Of a DNA stretch of 64,000 bases, positions 36,364-44,844 are shown piece by piece (position 1 is the stretch's first letter; every line of letters begins with the position of its first letter). The stretch comes from Allobosea psychrotolerans. GTDB lineage: Bacteria > Pseudomonadota > Alphaproteobacteria > Rhizobiales > Beijerinckiaceae. A program made the position numbers and the translations under genes. The notes below the pieces were generated by a model, which was not told the DNA's origin, made no database searches, and saw only the letters and a list, made by a program, of their open reading frames with translations. The DNA is taken from NCBI RefSeq assembly GCF_002917105.1, contig NZ_PQFZ01000003.1:29808-93807 (forward strand), given 5' to 3'.

Positions 36364-37107
36364 GTGGAGAACGCGCTTCTCGTCGGCCTATCGCGTCAAA
36401 TGGCTTTGGCGCGCGAGCTGGATGTCATCGCCAACAACCTGGCGAATACCGGCACGAACGGCTTCAAGTCGCGCTCGGCGCGCTTCAATGAATTCATCAT
36501 GCCTGTCGCCAGTGCCGAGACCTTTCCGGGGGGCGACCGGCGGCTCTCCTATGTCATCGACAAGGGCACGCCGATCGACCTGTCGCAGGGCGCGCTGGAG
36601 CGCACCGGCAACCCGCTCGACGTAGCGCTGCGCGAGGACAATTACCTCGTGGTCCAGACGCCGAATGGCCAGCGCTACACCCGTGCAGGTTCGTTGAGCC
36701 TGAATCAGCAGGGCGAGCTCGTGACCCAGGGCGGGCAACAGGTGCTGGGCGAGGGCGGGCCGATCCGCTTCAGCAACACCGAGACCAATTTCAGCATCGC
36801 CGTCGACGGCACCGTCTCCAGCGATCAAGGCGTCCGCGGCAAGCTCAGGCAGGTCCGCTTCAACAATCCGCGTGCACTGAGCAGCGACGGCAACAACCTG
36901 TTCGCTTCGGCGACGCCGCCGCTGCCGGCAGGGCCGCAGGCCAGGCTGGAGCCCGGTGCGATCGAGGGCTCCAATGTGAAGGCCATCATCGAGATGACCC
37001 GCCTGATGGAGGTCCAGCGCTCCTATCAGGGCATCGCCAACATGATGACCAAGACCGACGAACTGCGCACCAAGGCGATTTCTCGCCTGGCCGATCAGCA
37101 AGCCTGA
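36364..37107 (+). CDS. flgF: Flagellar proximal rod protein FlgF
   Basis: FlgF is a rod protein. From the GTG at 36364 the product is 247 residues and begins VENALLVGLSRQMALAREL (initiator read as Met), the normal FlgF start, with DVIANNLANTGTNGFKSRSARF as the rod/hook signature. The C-terminal motif IIEMTRLMEVQRSYQGIANMM is also present. A GGGAG lies 10 bases before the GTG. It is first in the flgF-flgG-flgA-flgH operon. Confidence 0.96.
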   Translation: MENALLVGLSRQMALARELDVIANNLANTGTNGFKSRSARFNEFIMPVASAETFPGGDRRLSYVIDKGTPIDLSQGALERTGNPLDVALREDNYLVVQTPNGQRYTRAGSLSLNQQGELVTQGGQQVLGEGGPIRFSNTETNFSIAVDGTVSSDQGVRGKLRQVRFNNPRALSSDGNNLFASATPPLPAGPQARLEPGAIEGSNVKAIIEMTRLMEVQRSYQGIANMMTKTDELRTKAISRLADQQA

Positions 37108-37127
37108 ACCGGGGAAGGAGCAAAGCC

Positions 37128-37919
37128 ATGCGCGCCCTGCAGACAGCCGCCACCGGCATGATGGCCCAGGAACTCAACGTCCAGGTCATCTCCAACAACA
37201 TCGCCAACGTGCGCACCACCGGCTACAAGCGCCAGACCGTGCATTTTCAGGATCTTCTCTACGAGAACTTCCGGCGCGCCGGCTCGGCCACCTCCGACCA
37301 GAACACGATGGTCCCGGCCGGCACCTTCATCGGCTCCGGCGTCAAGACGACCTCGACCGGGCGCATCATGAGCCAGGGCAACCTGTCCTCGACCGAGAAG
37401 CAGTACGACGTCGCCATTCGCGGCGAGGGCTTCTTCAAGATCCGCATGCCCGATGGCCGCACGACCTATTCGCGTGACGGCTCCTTCGACCTCGACGCCC
37501 AGGGCCAACTCGTGACCCGCGACGGCTATACGGTCGAGCCCGGCATCACGGTTCCCAACAACGCGACCAGCGTCAGCATCAACGCGCAGGGCACGGTCGA
37601 GGTCCAGCTTCCCGGCCAGACCGCGCCGCAGACGCTGGGCCAGCTCCAGCTCACCCGCTTCGTCAACAAGGTCGGCCTCGAATCGATCGGCGACAACCTG
37701 TTCGTCGAGACGGCGGCTTCGGGCCCGGCGATCGATGGTGTCGGCGGCGGCGAGGGTTTCGGCACGCTGCAGCAGAATTATCTCGAAGAAGGCAACGTCC
37801 AGGCCGTGACCGAGCTCACCACGCTGATCGCAGCTCAGCGCGCCTATGAGATGAACTCCAAGGTCATCACCGCCGCCGACCAGATGATGTCGGCGACGAC
37901 GTCGATGTTCCGCGGCTAG
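37128..37919 (+). CDS. flgG: Flagellar distal rod protein FlgG
   Basis: FlgG builds the distal rod. The 263-residue product begins MRALQTAATGMMAQELNVQVISNNIANV, the FlgG hallmark, followed by the distal-rod-type FQDLLYENFRRAG region, and ends with LTTLIAAQRAYEMNSKVITAADQMM. The ribosome site GGGGAAGGAG precedes the ATG. It lies 20 bases after flgF. Confidence 0.98.
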   Translation: MRALQTAATGMMAQELNVQVISNNIANVRTTGYKRQTVHFQDLLYENFRRAGSATSDQNTMVPAGTFIGSGVKTTSTGRIMSQGNLSSTEKQYDVAIRGEGFFKIRMPDGRTTYSRDGSFDLDAQGQLVTRDGYTVEPGITVPNNATSVSINAQGTVEVQLPGQTAPQTLGQLQLTRFVNKVGLESIGDNLFVETAASGPAIDGVGGGEGFGTLQQNYLEEGNVQAVTELTTLIAAQRAYEMNSKVITAADQMMSATTSMFRG

Positions 37920-37936
37920 GGCTGAGGATGCGCGCC

Positions 37937-38998
37937 ATGATCCGCCTATCGACCCTCCTCGCCACCGTCGTGCTGGCTGGTACGGCCTTCGCCGCCCAGC
38001 CTCATCCGGCCGCTCGCGCCGGGGCCGTTGCAGCTATCGTCGCGCCGTCGCCGCAACAGCCGCCGGCTCCGACACCGGTGCGCAAGCCCTTCCTGCGTCC
38101 GGAGCTCACGCTCACGAGCGAGCTCGTCAGTTTCGGCGATCTGCTCTCGGGATTGCCGAGCGAGGCTGCTGCGACTCCGGGCTTCCGGGCGCCTGCACTC
38201 GGTGAGACCGGCACGATCCAGGTCAGCCGCATCATGGAGGCGGCGCGCGCCGCGGGCATCATTCGTGACGCTGGCGACATCGAGAGCCATGGCTTCGCGC
38301 AGGTGATCGTGACCCGCGCCGCGCGCCGACTGATGGCGTCCGATCTCGAAGCGGCGGTAAAGACCGGCCTCCAGGAGCGTTTCGGGGTCGATGCCCGGGC
38401 ACTGGCGCTTGCGATAGACGGCGGCGCACCGGCGATCGCGATCGAACCCGAATTGACCGGCGACGTGACGGTGCTCGACCTTGGCTATGACGCCCGCTCG
38501 CGCCGGGTGCAGGCCAGGCTGATCGTGCCGGGCAGCGCGGCGCTGCGCCTGAAACCCATCCGCATCACCGGTCAGATGGTCGACACCATCGAGGTCGTAG
38601 TGCCTCGCCGCAGCATCGCCCGCGGAGAAACGCTGAGCGTGACTGACGTCGTGGTCGAGCGCCGTCCACGCGATGGGCAGGCGAGCGAACTCATCGGCGA
38701 CGCGAAGGCGGCCATCGACAAGGTGGCGCGGCGTGCGCTCAATGTCGGCATGCCGCTGCGCGTCGGCGACGTACAGCGCGAGGAGATCGTCGGGAAGGGC
38801 GATCTCGTCACCATCGTCTACGCAGCGCCCGGCCTGCTGATCTCGATGCGCGGCAAGGCCGGCGAGGCCGGCGCGATGGGCGACGTCATCACCGTCACCA
38901 ACCCTCAATCCAAGCGCGTGCTGCAAGGCACGGTCAGCGGGCCCGGGCGGGTTTCCGTCCAGAGCTCTGCCATCGGCCGTGTCGCCAGCGCTCCCTGA
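37937..38998 (+). CDS. flgA: Flagellar P-ring assembly chaperone FlgA
   Basis: FlgA is a periplasmic chaperone that helps FlgI form the P ring. The product has a signal peptide (LSTLLATVVLAGTAFA), a Pro-rich linker and the SAF/FlgA domain, with VVVPRRSIARGETLSVTDVVVE and RRALNVGMPLRVGDVQR near residues 215-285. It ends with a second beta domain including GLLISMRGKAGEAGAMGDVITVTNPQSKRVLQGTV, the FlgA hallmark. ATG 37937 is chosen (353 residues) because GAGG lies 9 bases upstream; ATG 37928 is too close to that site. Confidence 0.95.
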   Translation: MIRLSTLLATVVLAGTAFAAQPHPAARAGAVAAIVAPSPQQPPAPTPVRKPFLRPELTLTSELVSFGDLLSGLPSEAAATPGFRAPALGETGTIQVSRIMEAARAAGIIRDAGDIESHGFAQVIVTRAARRLMASDLEAAVKTGLQERFGVDARALALAIDGGAPAIAIEPELTGDVTVLDLGYDARSRRVQARLIVPGSAALRLKPIRITGQMVDTIEVVVPRRSIARGETLSVTDVVVERRPRDGQASELIGDAKAAIDKVARRALNVGMPLRVGDVQREEIVGKGDLVTIVYAAPGLLISMRGKAGEAGAMGDVITVTNPQSKRVLQGTVSGPGRVSVQSSAIGRVASAP

Positions 38999-39021
38999 TC
39001 CAGACAGTTGCGGACCTGATC

Positions 39022-39762
39022 ATGACCACACGCATTCTCGTCAGACTCTCCGGGCTGCTCGCCCTCAGCGTTGCTCTCAGCGCCTGCGGCGCGGCCGACC
39101 GGCTCGCCAATGTCGGCCAAGCGCCGGCCCTCTCCGCGATCGAGGATCCGACGGCGGTGAAGGGCTACAAGCCCGTGCAGATGCCGATGCCGGCGGTGGA
39201 GCATGCCTCCTTCGCGCCGAACTCGCTCTGGCGCACCGGCTCGCGCGCCTTCTTCAAGGATCAGCGCGCGCGGATGGTCGGCGACCTCGTGACGGTCAAG
39301 GTCAAGGTCACCGACAAGGCCCAGCTCGACAACACGACCAAGCGCAGCCGCAAGAACGGCGAGGATGCAGGCGCCGACAACATCCTCGGCTACGAGAACA
39401 AGCTGCCCAACGGCGCCACCGCCGGCTCGCTCCTGAAGCTCGATTCGACCGCTTCGAGCGAGGGCGTGGGTTCGGTGCGCCGCGCCGAGACCCTGGCGAC
39501 GAATGTTGCCGCCGTGGTCACGCAGACCCTGCCCAACGGCAATCTGGTGATCGAGGGCAAGCAGGAGATCCGGGTCAATTTCGAGGTGCGCGAGCTGATC
39601 GTCGCCGGCGTGATCCGGCCCGAGGACATCGAATCGGACAACACCATCGATTCGACCAAGATCGCCCAGGCCCGGATCGCCTATGGCGGGCGCGGCCAGC
39701 TCACCGACGTCCAGCAGCCGCGCTATGGCCAGCAGGTCATGGATATCCTGCTGCCTTTCTGA
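39022..39762 (+). CDS. flgH: Flagellar L-ring lipoprotein FlgH
   Basis: FlgH forms the L ring in the outer membrane. The 246-residue product has a lipoprotein signal (LLALSVALSACGAADRL, lipobox LSAC near residue 21). The family features NSLWRTGSRAFFKDQRA, GDLVTVKVKVTDKAQLDNTT and the C-terminal IRPEDIESDNTIDSTKIAQARIAYGGRG also appear. It is the last gene of the operon and is followed by a terminator. Confidence 0.97.
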   Translation: MTTRILVRLSGLLALSVALSACGAADRLANVGQAPALSAIEDPTAVKGYKPVQMPMPAVEHASFAPNSLWRTGSRAFFKDQRARMVGDLVTVKVKVTDKAQLDNTTKRSRKNGEDAGADNILGYENKLPNGATAGSLLKLDSTASSEGVGSVRRAETLATNVAAVVTQTLPNGNLVIEGKQEIRVNFEVRELIVAGVIRPEDIESDNTIDSTKIAQARIAYGGRGQLTDVQQPRYGQQVMDILLPF

Positions 39763-39972
39763 GGCGTTACGCAGATCTCACGAAGTTCCGGCCGGCGTGG
39801 AACGCTCCCCGCTTATTCCCGCGCTGGCCGGCCGGCGGTCTCTCCCGAGCCGCCGGCTCTTATCGCCAAGTGAGGGCGGCGGACGAGAAGCGGCTTCCCG
39901 CATGTCGTCATCCCGCTCTCGTCCCGGCCGCCCGCCACGCTCCCCAAGCTCACAAGGCTGGCGGCCAGAAAG

Positions 39973-40002
39973 AAGCCCCGCGCCTCCCGCGCGGGGCTTT
40001 TG
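39973..40002 (+). terminator. Terminator after flgH
   Basis: AAGCCCCGCGC / GCGCGGGGCTT with a 5-base loop is followed by TT. It lies about 210 bases past the flgH stop. The 309-base gap (39763-40071) between flgH and dksA holds only this hairpin and the facing one at 40015-40047. Confidence 0.75.
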
Positions 40003-40014
40003 CCCGCGAAACAT

Positions 40015-40047
40015 AAAAGGCCCTCCGCGCGTCGCGGAAGGCCCCCC
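40015..40047 (-). terminator. Terminator after dksA
   Basis: An interrupted stem (GGCCTTCCGCG / CGCGGAGGGCC on the minus strand) is followed by TTTTATG. It lies 25 bases past the dksA stop. Confidence 0.8.
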
Positions 40048-40071
40048 GAGTGCAGCGAAGCGCGCCTTCGC

Positions 40072-40494
40072 CTAATCGTCGCGGAACACACGCTCATTGC
40101 GCTCGTGACGTTCCTGCGCTTCCAGCGAGAGCGTTGCGATCGGCCGGGCCTCGAGGCGCTTCAGGGAGATCGGTTCGCCGGTGTCTTCGCAATAGCCGTA
40201 GGAGCCCTCGTCAATGCGGGCGATGGCGGATTCGATCTTGGCGATCAGCTTGCGCTGGCGATCGCGGGCACGCAGCTCGATGGCGCGGTCGGTTTCGGAG
40301 GAGGCGCGGTCGGCGATGTCGGGGTGGTTCTCGCTCTCGCTTTGCAGAGTGACGAGCGTTTCCTTCGCTTCCTTCAGAATCTCGTTCTTCCAGGACAGAA
40401 GCTTGCCGCGGAAATATTCGCGCTGCCGCTCGTTCATGAACGGCTCGCTGTCGGTGGGTTTGTAGTCCGCTTCGAGAATGATTTGCTTCGACAT
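40072..40494 (-). CDS. dksA: RNA polymerase-binding protein DksA (zinc-less type)
   Basis: DksA enters the secondary channel of RNA polymerase and acts with ppGpp on stable RNA and amino-acid promoters. The 140-residue product has a coiled-coil domain (MNERQREYFRGKLLSWKNEIL ... ASSETDRAIELRARDRQRKLIAKI) with the tip Asp residues in the DIADRASSE region. A zinc-finger-like module follows. Only one Cys remains (YGYCEDTGEPI) and the second Cys pair is replaced by LSLEAQ, so it cannot bind zinc in the usual way; this is common in alphaproteobacteria. The ATG at 40494 matches the family start. Confidence 0.93.
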   Translation of the reverse strand: MSKQIILEADYKPTDSEPFMNERQREYFRGKLLSWKNEILKEAKETLVTLQSESENHPDIADRASSETDRAIELRARDRQRKLIAKIESAIARIDEGSYGYCEDTGEPISLKRLEARPIATLSLEAQERHERNERVFRDD

Positions 40495-40696
40495 AGGCGC
40501 ACTCTCTGAGTTGGTCGTCTCGGCGCGCCCACCGACTCTGCCGTGGGAGGCCCGCCGATTTCGCGCCCTTATAGCGAGGGACATGGGCAGTAACAATCAC
40601 CGCCGCGCGTCTTCAACCGCTTCCGTCAACACATTGCCTCGACTGGGCGATAGAGCGCCGAAACGGGCGTTTCCACCCCTGATTCCTGCCCTTGCT

Positions 40697-41683
40697 TCAA
40701 GGCCGTTGCGCCAGGACATCGGCGATATCCGCCTCGACCAGCGCGGCGAGGCTGCGACGGTAGTGGGTGTGGTCGAAAAATTGGTCGGGGTCTCCGTTCT
40801 CCGGCCGACCGATTCGCCAGTCGAGCAATACGGAGCGGGGGTGTCGCTGGGTTATTTCCGCAAAGGCGGCGCGGCAGGCGGAATCCGCCGCGGCATCCTG
40901 GCTGCCAGGCTCAGGATGGCTCGTCACATAACTTGGCGGGCGCAGCAGAATCAGGGTCGCTTCCGGGGCAGCCGCCAGGGCGAGCGCTTCGAGCGCGCGG
41001 GCGGCGGGAAACGGCCCGGTGTGATTGCCACCACCAATCTGCAAGGGGGTCTCCAGCGCGGCGCGGCGATCGCGTTCTACCTCGGGCGCTTGCGCATCGA
41101 AGTTCGCTTCATAGTCCCAATAGCCGTCGGGGCGGGCGCGGGCGCCGTCGGGACTGCGTAGATAAGCAATTCGGGAGGGCAGTTCCTGGATGACGTCGTA
41201 GCGTATGAGGCCGAGGAGGTAGTCGCCGAGATTGCGGCTGAGGAGCCAGAACGGGAAAGGTCGCTTGTTCGGCAGCGCCGGATCGGATGTGCACCAATGT
41301 TCGTCGATGCCCACGACGATCGCGCGCGCCGGTTCGAGCCGTTTGCGCAGAAACCAGTCGAGCAGGGCAAGAGCTTCCTTGGGGCCGGTTCCCGGTGTCG
41401 CAAGGGAGAGGAAGGCGGTGCCGGTCCTCGCCGTGAGTTCCTCGGGAGAGACGAGCTGGATGTGGGAGTTGCCGATGATCACTGCTTGAAAAGCGGGGTC
41501 GCGCCCACGGCTTGCTGCGGCCATGCGCGGTCCCTGCGGCCTGACGCCTGGCTTGAGCGCAAGCGGAGAACGGCCGGTGTCATAGGGGTCGAGCAGAAAG
41601 GCGAGCCCCAGAAGGCTGGCCGCCAACAGCAGAGCCGTCGCCAGGAAGGCGCGTGTGAAGCTGGCCCAGCGCACTGCCGACAT
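40697..41683 (-). CDS. SGNH-like O-acetylation partner of an MBOAT protein
   Basis: This 328-residue protein has an N-terminal membrane anchor (FTRAFLATALLLAASLLGLAF) and an SGNH-type domain. Block I appears as IIGNSHIQL (Ser in GNSH) and the late Asp/His pair as FFDHTHYRRS. Such proteins (AlgX/AlgJ and DltD-like) move acyl groups onto extracellular polymers with an MBOAT partner. It follows the MBOAT gene by 13 bases on the same strand, so the pair should work together. An earlier in-frame ATG (41722) would overlap the MBOAT gene. Confidence 0.75.
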   Translation of the reverse strand: MSAVRWASFTRAFLATALLLAASLLGLAFLLDPYDTGRSPLALKPGVRPQGPRMAAASRGRDPAFQAVIIGNSHIQLVSPEELTARTGTAFLSLATPGTGPKEALALLDWFLRKRLEPARAIVVGIDEHWCTSDPALPNKRPFPFWLLSRNLGDYLLGLIRYDVIQELPSRIAYLRSPDGARARPDGYWDYEANFDAQAPEVERDRRAALETPLQIGGGNHTGPFPAARALEALALAAAPEATLILLRPPSYVTSHPEPGSQDAAADSACRAAFAEITQRHPRSVLLDWRIGRPENGDPDQFFDHTHYRRSLAALVEADIADVLAQRP

Positions 41684-41696
41684 CGGCGCGATGCTT

Positions 41697-43070
41697 TCAG
41701 AACTGAAAGTAGATGAATTCATAATTGGCGTCGTCGCCGATCTTGAACAGGACGATGACGAAGAGGAGCGCGGCAATCACTGCGATCCAGCGCGCTGGCG
41801 GCAGCCGGTGCACGAGCGCCCAGGCCGTGGGGCCGAGAACTGCGAAGGCGGCGGCCGGCAGCAGCGCGCGCCATTTGAAGCCCGTCCCCATCGGAGCCAG
41901 GCCGATCAGCCCCTTATAGATCAACAATGCCGCGTCGAAGCTCGTGGCGCGGAAGAGCACCCAGCACATCATGACGAAGAGGAAGGTCAGGAGCCAGCCG
42001 AGCGGCCTGGGCATCGGCAGCTCGGCGCGCCGCCAGAGCAGCGCCACGATCAGGGCGAGCCCATGTGCGACGCCCCAGGCGACATAGGTGAGCCCCGCGC
42101 CGTGCCAGAGCCCTCCCAGCGCCATGGTCGCAAACAGCGCCCAGACCTGGGTCGGCAGGCCATGCCGCGAGCCGCCGAGCCAGATATAGAGATAATCGCG
42201 CAGGAAGCGCGACAGAGTCATATGCCAGCGCCGCCAGAAATCCTGGATGCTCGTCGAACGATAGGGCGCCTCGAAATTCTGCGGCAGCACGATGCCGAAG
42301 AGCAGCGCCAGCCCGAGCGCCATGTCGGTGTAGCCGGAAAAGTCGAAATAGATCTGGAAGGTGAAGGCGAGCACGCCCTGCCAGGCCTCCGCCATGCTGA
42401 CGACCTTGCCGGCGGCGGCGGCCGCGAAGACCGGGTTGGCGTATTCGGCCAGCGGGTCACCGAGCAGCACCTTCTTGGCGAGGCCGGCGGTCAGCAGCAG
42501 CAGGCCGCGGGCGAACCGCTCGGCTGCGTCCGGCCGCTGATAGGGGCGCTCCTCGAACTGGTGCATGATCTCGCGCCAGCGCACCAACGGCCCCGCCAGC
42601 ACCTGCGGGAAGAAGGCGATGTAGAGTGCGTAACGCACGAGATCGTAGCGCGGTGCCTCGCCGCGCCGGAGATCGGTCAGGTACATGACGTGGTGGAAGG
42701 TGAAGAAGGAGATGCCGAGCGGCAGCGCGAGATCGAGCCGCGGCGTCGCAAGGCCCGGAATCATCCCGGCGAGATCGGCGAAGAAGTTGACGTATTTGAA
42801 CAGCGCAAGCGCGGCGAGGTTCAAGACGATCGCCAGCGTGATCAGCGCGCCCGCCTTGGTCTGCTGGAAGGCTTCGGCAATGAGCCAGTTCAGCCCGATC
42901 GAGAGCGCCAGTAAGGGCATGAAGCGCCAGTCCCAATAGCCGTAGAAGGCGAAGGACAGCGCCACCAGCACGGGCAGCCGCCATTGCGGTGCAAAGCGCT
43001 CGGCGAGCCAATGCAGGCCGAGGGCAAGCGGCAGGAAGCCGAGCAGGAAAGCGAAGGAGTTGAAGAGCAT
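41697..43070 (-). CDS. MBOAT family O-acyltransferase (AlgI/PatA-like)
   Basis: This 457-residue integral membrane acyltransferase belongs to the MBOAT family. It has about eleven hydrophobic segments and the AlgI-like marks LPLGISFFTFHHVMYLTDLRRG, FPQVLAGPLVRW, FSGYTDMALGLALLFG, IQDFWRRWHMTLSRFLRDYLYI and the catalytic His in GGLWHGAGLTYVAWG. It probably carries acetyl groups across the membrane for the SGNH partner downstream. No polysaccharide synthesis genes are nearby, so the target polymer is unknown. Confidence 0.9.
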   Translation of the reverse strand: MLFNSFAFLLGFLPLALGLHWLAERFAPQWRLPVLVALSFAFYGYWDWRFMPLLALSIGLNWLIAEAFQQTKAGALITLAIVLNLAALALFKYVNFFADLAGMIPGLATPRLDLALPLGISFFTFHHVMYLTDLRRGEAPRYDLVRYALYIAFFPQVLAGPLVRWREIMHQFEERPYQRPDAAERFARGLLLLTAGLAKKVLLGDPLAEYANPVFAAAAAGKVVSMAEAWQGVLAFTFQIYFDFSGYTDMALGLALLFGIVLPQNFEAPYRSTSIQDFWRRWHMTLSRFLRDYLYIWLGGSRHGLPTQVWALFATMALGGLWHGAGLTYVAWGVAHGLALIVALLWRRAELPMPRPLGWLLTFLFVMMCWVLFRATSFDAALLIYKGLIGLAPMGTGFKWRALLPAAAFAVLGPTAWALVHRLPPARWIAVIAALLFVIVLFKIGDDANYEFIYFQF

Positions 43071-43180
43071 CGAGCAAGGCGGATCCGAGGCAGGCTGCCG
43101 CCTTAGACCATTGTCCGGCGCAAGTCATGTCGAGCGCGGCCTTTACCAAGGCGATGTTCCGCGTATTGCGTGCCTCATTT

Positions 43181-43196
43181 AATCAATCGATTGATT
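43181..43196. promoter_or_regulatory. Palindromic operator of the TetR-type regulator
   Basis: AATCAATCGATTGATT is a perfect 16-bp palindrome 30 bases before the start of the TetR gene. It is AT-rich in a GC-rich setting, so it stands out, and it is the likely autoregulatory site for the export operon. Confidence 0.7.
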
Positions 43197-43225
43197 GAAT
43201 TGAGCTGCAATGGTAGGCAAGGCGG

Positions 43226-43888
43226 ATGAAAGCAGCCCTCGGCAATGATCAAGGCGCCCGCGAGGCGCTGATGCGCGCCGGGCTCGACCTGTTCGGGCGC
43301 CACGGTTTTGATGCGAGCTCAATCCGCCAGATCGCGCAGGCGGCCGGAGTCAACAGCGCCGGCATCGCCTATCATTTCGGTGGCAAGGACGGGCTGCGCC
43401 AGGCCTGCGCCGCGGCCATCGTCGCCACGATGAAGGAGCGGGTCTTTGGGGCCGCTGCGGCCATGCCGCCGCTGGAAGGGCTCCCGCCGGAGGCGGCGGT
43501 GGAGCTTTTGGTTGCGGTCGTGAGCCGGGTTACGGACTTCGCGGCACGCGCGCCGGAAAGCGAGACCATCGCCCGCTTCGTCGTGCGTGAGATGATGGAG
43601 CCGACCTCGGCATTCGAAACGCTTTATGAGGGGCTGGTTGGCCCGGTCCATGGCCGTCTTTGCACGCTCTGGGCTGTCGCGACCGGCCTTGAGGCCGAGG
43701 CGCAGGCGACCAAGCTCGCCGTCTTCGCGATGGTCGGGCAGGTGCTCTATTTCCGGCTGGCCCGGCCGGCCGTGGCGCGGCGCATGGGCTGGAACGACAT
43801 CGGCGAGGCCGAGAGCGAGGCGATCGCCACCGTCATCGGCGCCAATGTCCGGGCCAGCATCGCCGCCATGTCGGAGGGACAGTCATGA
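43226..43888 (+). CDS. TetR/CecR-type transcriptional regulator
   Basis: This 220-residue regulator has an N-terminal TetR HTH (ALMRAGLDLFGRHGFDASSIRQIAQAAGVNSAGIAYHFGGKDGL, residues about 14-56) and a longer C-terminal ligand domain with FVVREMMEPTSAFETLYEG. That motif is typical of the CecR (YbiH) subgroup, which in E. coli controls the ybhGFSR efflux genes. Here too it precedes an HlyD-ABC-permease set, with ATGA overlaps throughout. It probably represses the operon through the palindrome at 43181. Confidence 0.88.
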   Translation: MKAALGNDQGAREALMRAGLDLFGRHGFDASSIRQIAQAAGVNSAGIAYHFGGKDGLRQACAAAIVATMKERVFGAAAAMPPLEGLPPEAAVELLVAVVSRVTDFAARAPESETIARFVVREMMEPTSAFETLYEGLVGPVHGRLCTLWAVATGLEAEAQATKLAVFAMVGQVLYFRLARPAVARRMGWNDIGEAESEAIATVIGANVRASIAAMSEGQS

Positions 43889-44844
43889 TGCTCGGATTCC
43901 TCTGCTCTTTCGGTTTGATCGCTGCGAGCTTCTCGGCCTGCGGCGCGGATTCGGTGCGGATCGCAGGCTATGTCGAGGGCGAGTATGTCCGGCTGGGCCC
44001 GATCGATACCGCCCGGATCGAACAGATCCTGGTGAGGCGCGGCGACCGTGTCGAGGCCGGCAAGATCGTGGCGGGGCTGGAGACGACCGATGCCCGCAAT
44101 GCGGTTTCCGAAAGCGAGGCGCGGCTGGTGCAGGCTCAGGCCCAGCTCGAAAACCTGCGCAGCGGCAAGCGACCCGAGGAGATTGCGGTTATCGCGGCCA
44201 GCCTGGCTTCCGCCAAGGCGCAGGAGCGCGAGGCCGATCGGGCTCTAGACCGCCGACAGGACCTGTTCCGCCGCGGGGTCTCGACACAGGCCGATCTCGA
44301 TCAGGCTCTGACGGCGCGGGACGTCGCGAGCGCGCGGGTCCGGGAGATCGCCGCCAATCTCGACGTGGCCCGGCTGGCGGCGCGGGCCGAGGAGATCAAG
44401 GCGAGCGAAAACCAGGTCGAGCAGGCGAAGTCCGCTCTGGCACAAGCACGCTGGCGGCTGTCCCAGCGCCAGCTCGTGATGCCCTCCGCCGGGCGGATCA
44501 GCGATGTGCTGCGCCGTGTCGGCGAACTCGCGGGGCCGAGCGCACCGGTGTTGCTGATGCTGCCGGACGATGCCGCCAAGCTGATGCTCTACGTGCCCGA
44601 GACGCGTATCTCCGGCGTGACCACCGGCATGCGGCTCGATGTCCGTTGCGACGGCTGTGCACCAGGGCTGACGGCAACGGTCACCTATGTCTCACCGGAG
44701 CCGGAATTTACGCCGCCGGTGATCTATTCGGCGCAGACGCGCCAGAAGCTGGTCTATCTGGTGGAGGCGCGCCCCGATGGCGGGCCGCAATCAGCGCTCC
44801 AACCGGGCCAGATCGTCGACGTCATGCTGCGGGCGCAGCGGTGA
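43885..44844 (+). CDS. HlyD-family periplasmic adaptor (YbhG-like)
   Basis: This 319-residue membrane-fusion protein links the ABC exporter to the outer membrane. A lipoprotein-type start (LIAASFSACGAD) suggests inner-membrane lipid anchoring. The biotinyl-lipoyl-like fold (IEQILVRRGDRVEAGKIVAGLE) is followed by two long coiled-coil helices (about 60-190) and a beta-barrel region (APVLLMLPDDAAKLMLYVPETRI). It overlaps the regulator stop by 4 bases. Confidence 0.85.
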   Translation: MMLGFLCSFGLIAASFSACGADSVRIAGYVEGEYVRLGPIDTARIEQILVRRGDRVEAGKIVAGLETTDARNAVSESEARLVQAQAQLENLRSGKRPEEIAVIAASLASAKAQEREADRALDRRQDLFRRGVSTQADLDQALTARDVASARVREIAANLDVARLAARAEEIKASENQVEQAKSALAQARWRLSQRQLVMPSAGRISDVLRRVGELAGPSAPVLLMLPDDAAKLMLYVPETRISGVTTGMRLDVRCDGCAPGLTATVTYVSPEPEFTPPVIYSAQTRQKLVYLVEARPDGGPQSALQPGQIVDVMLRAQR

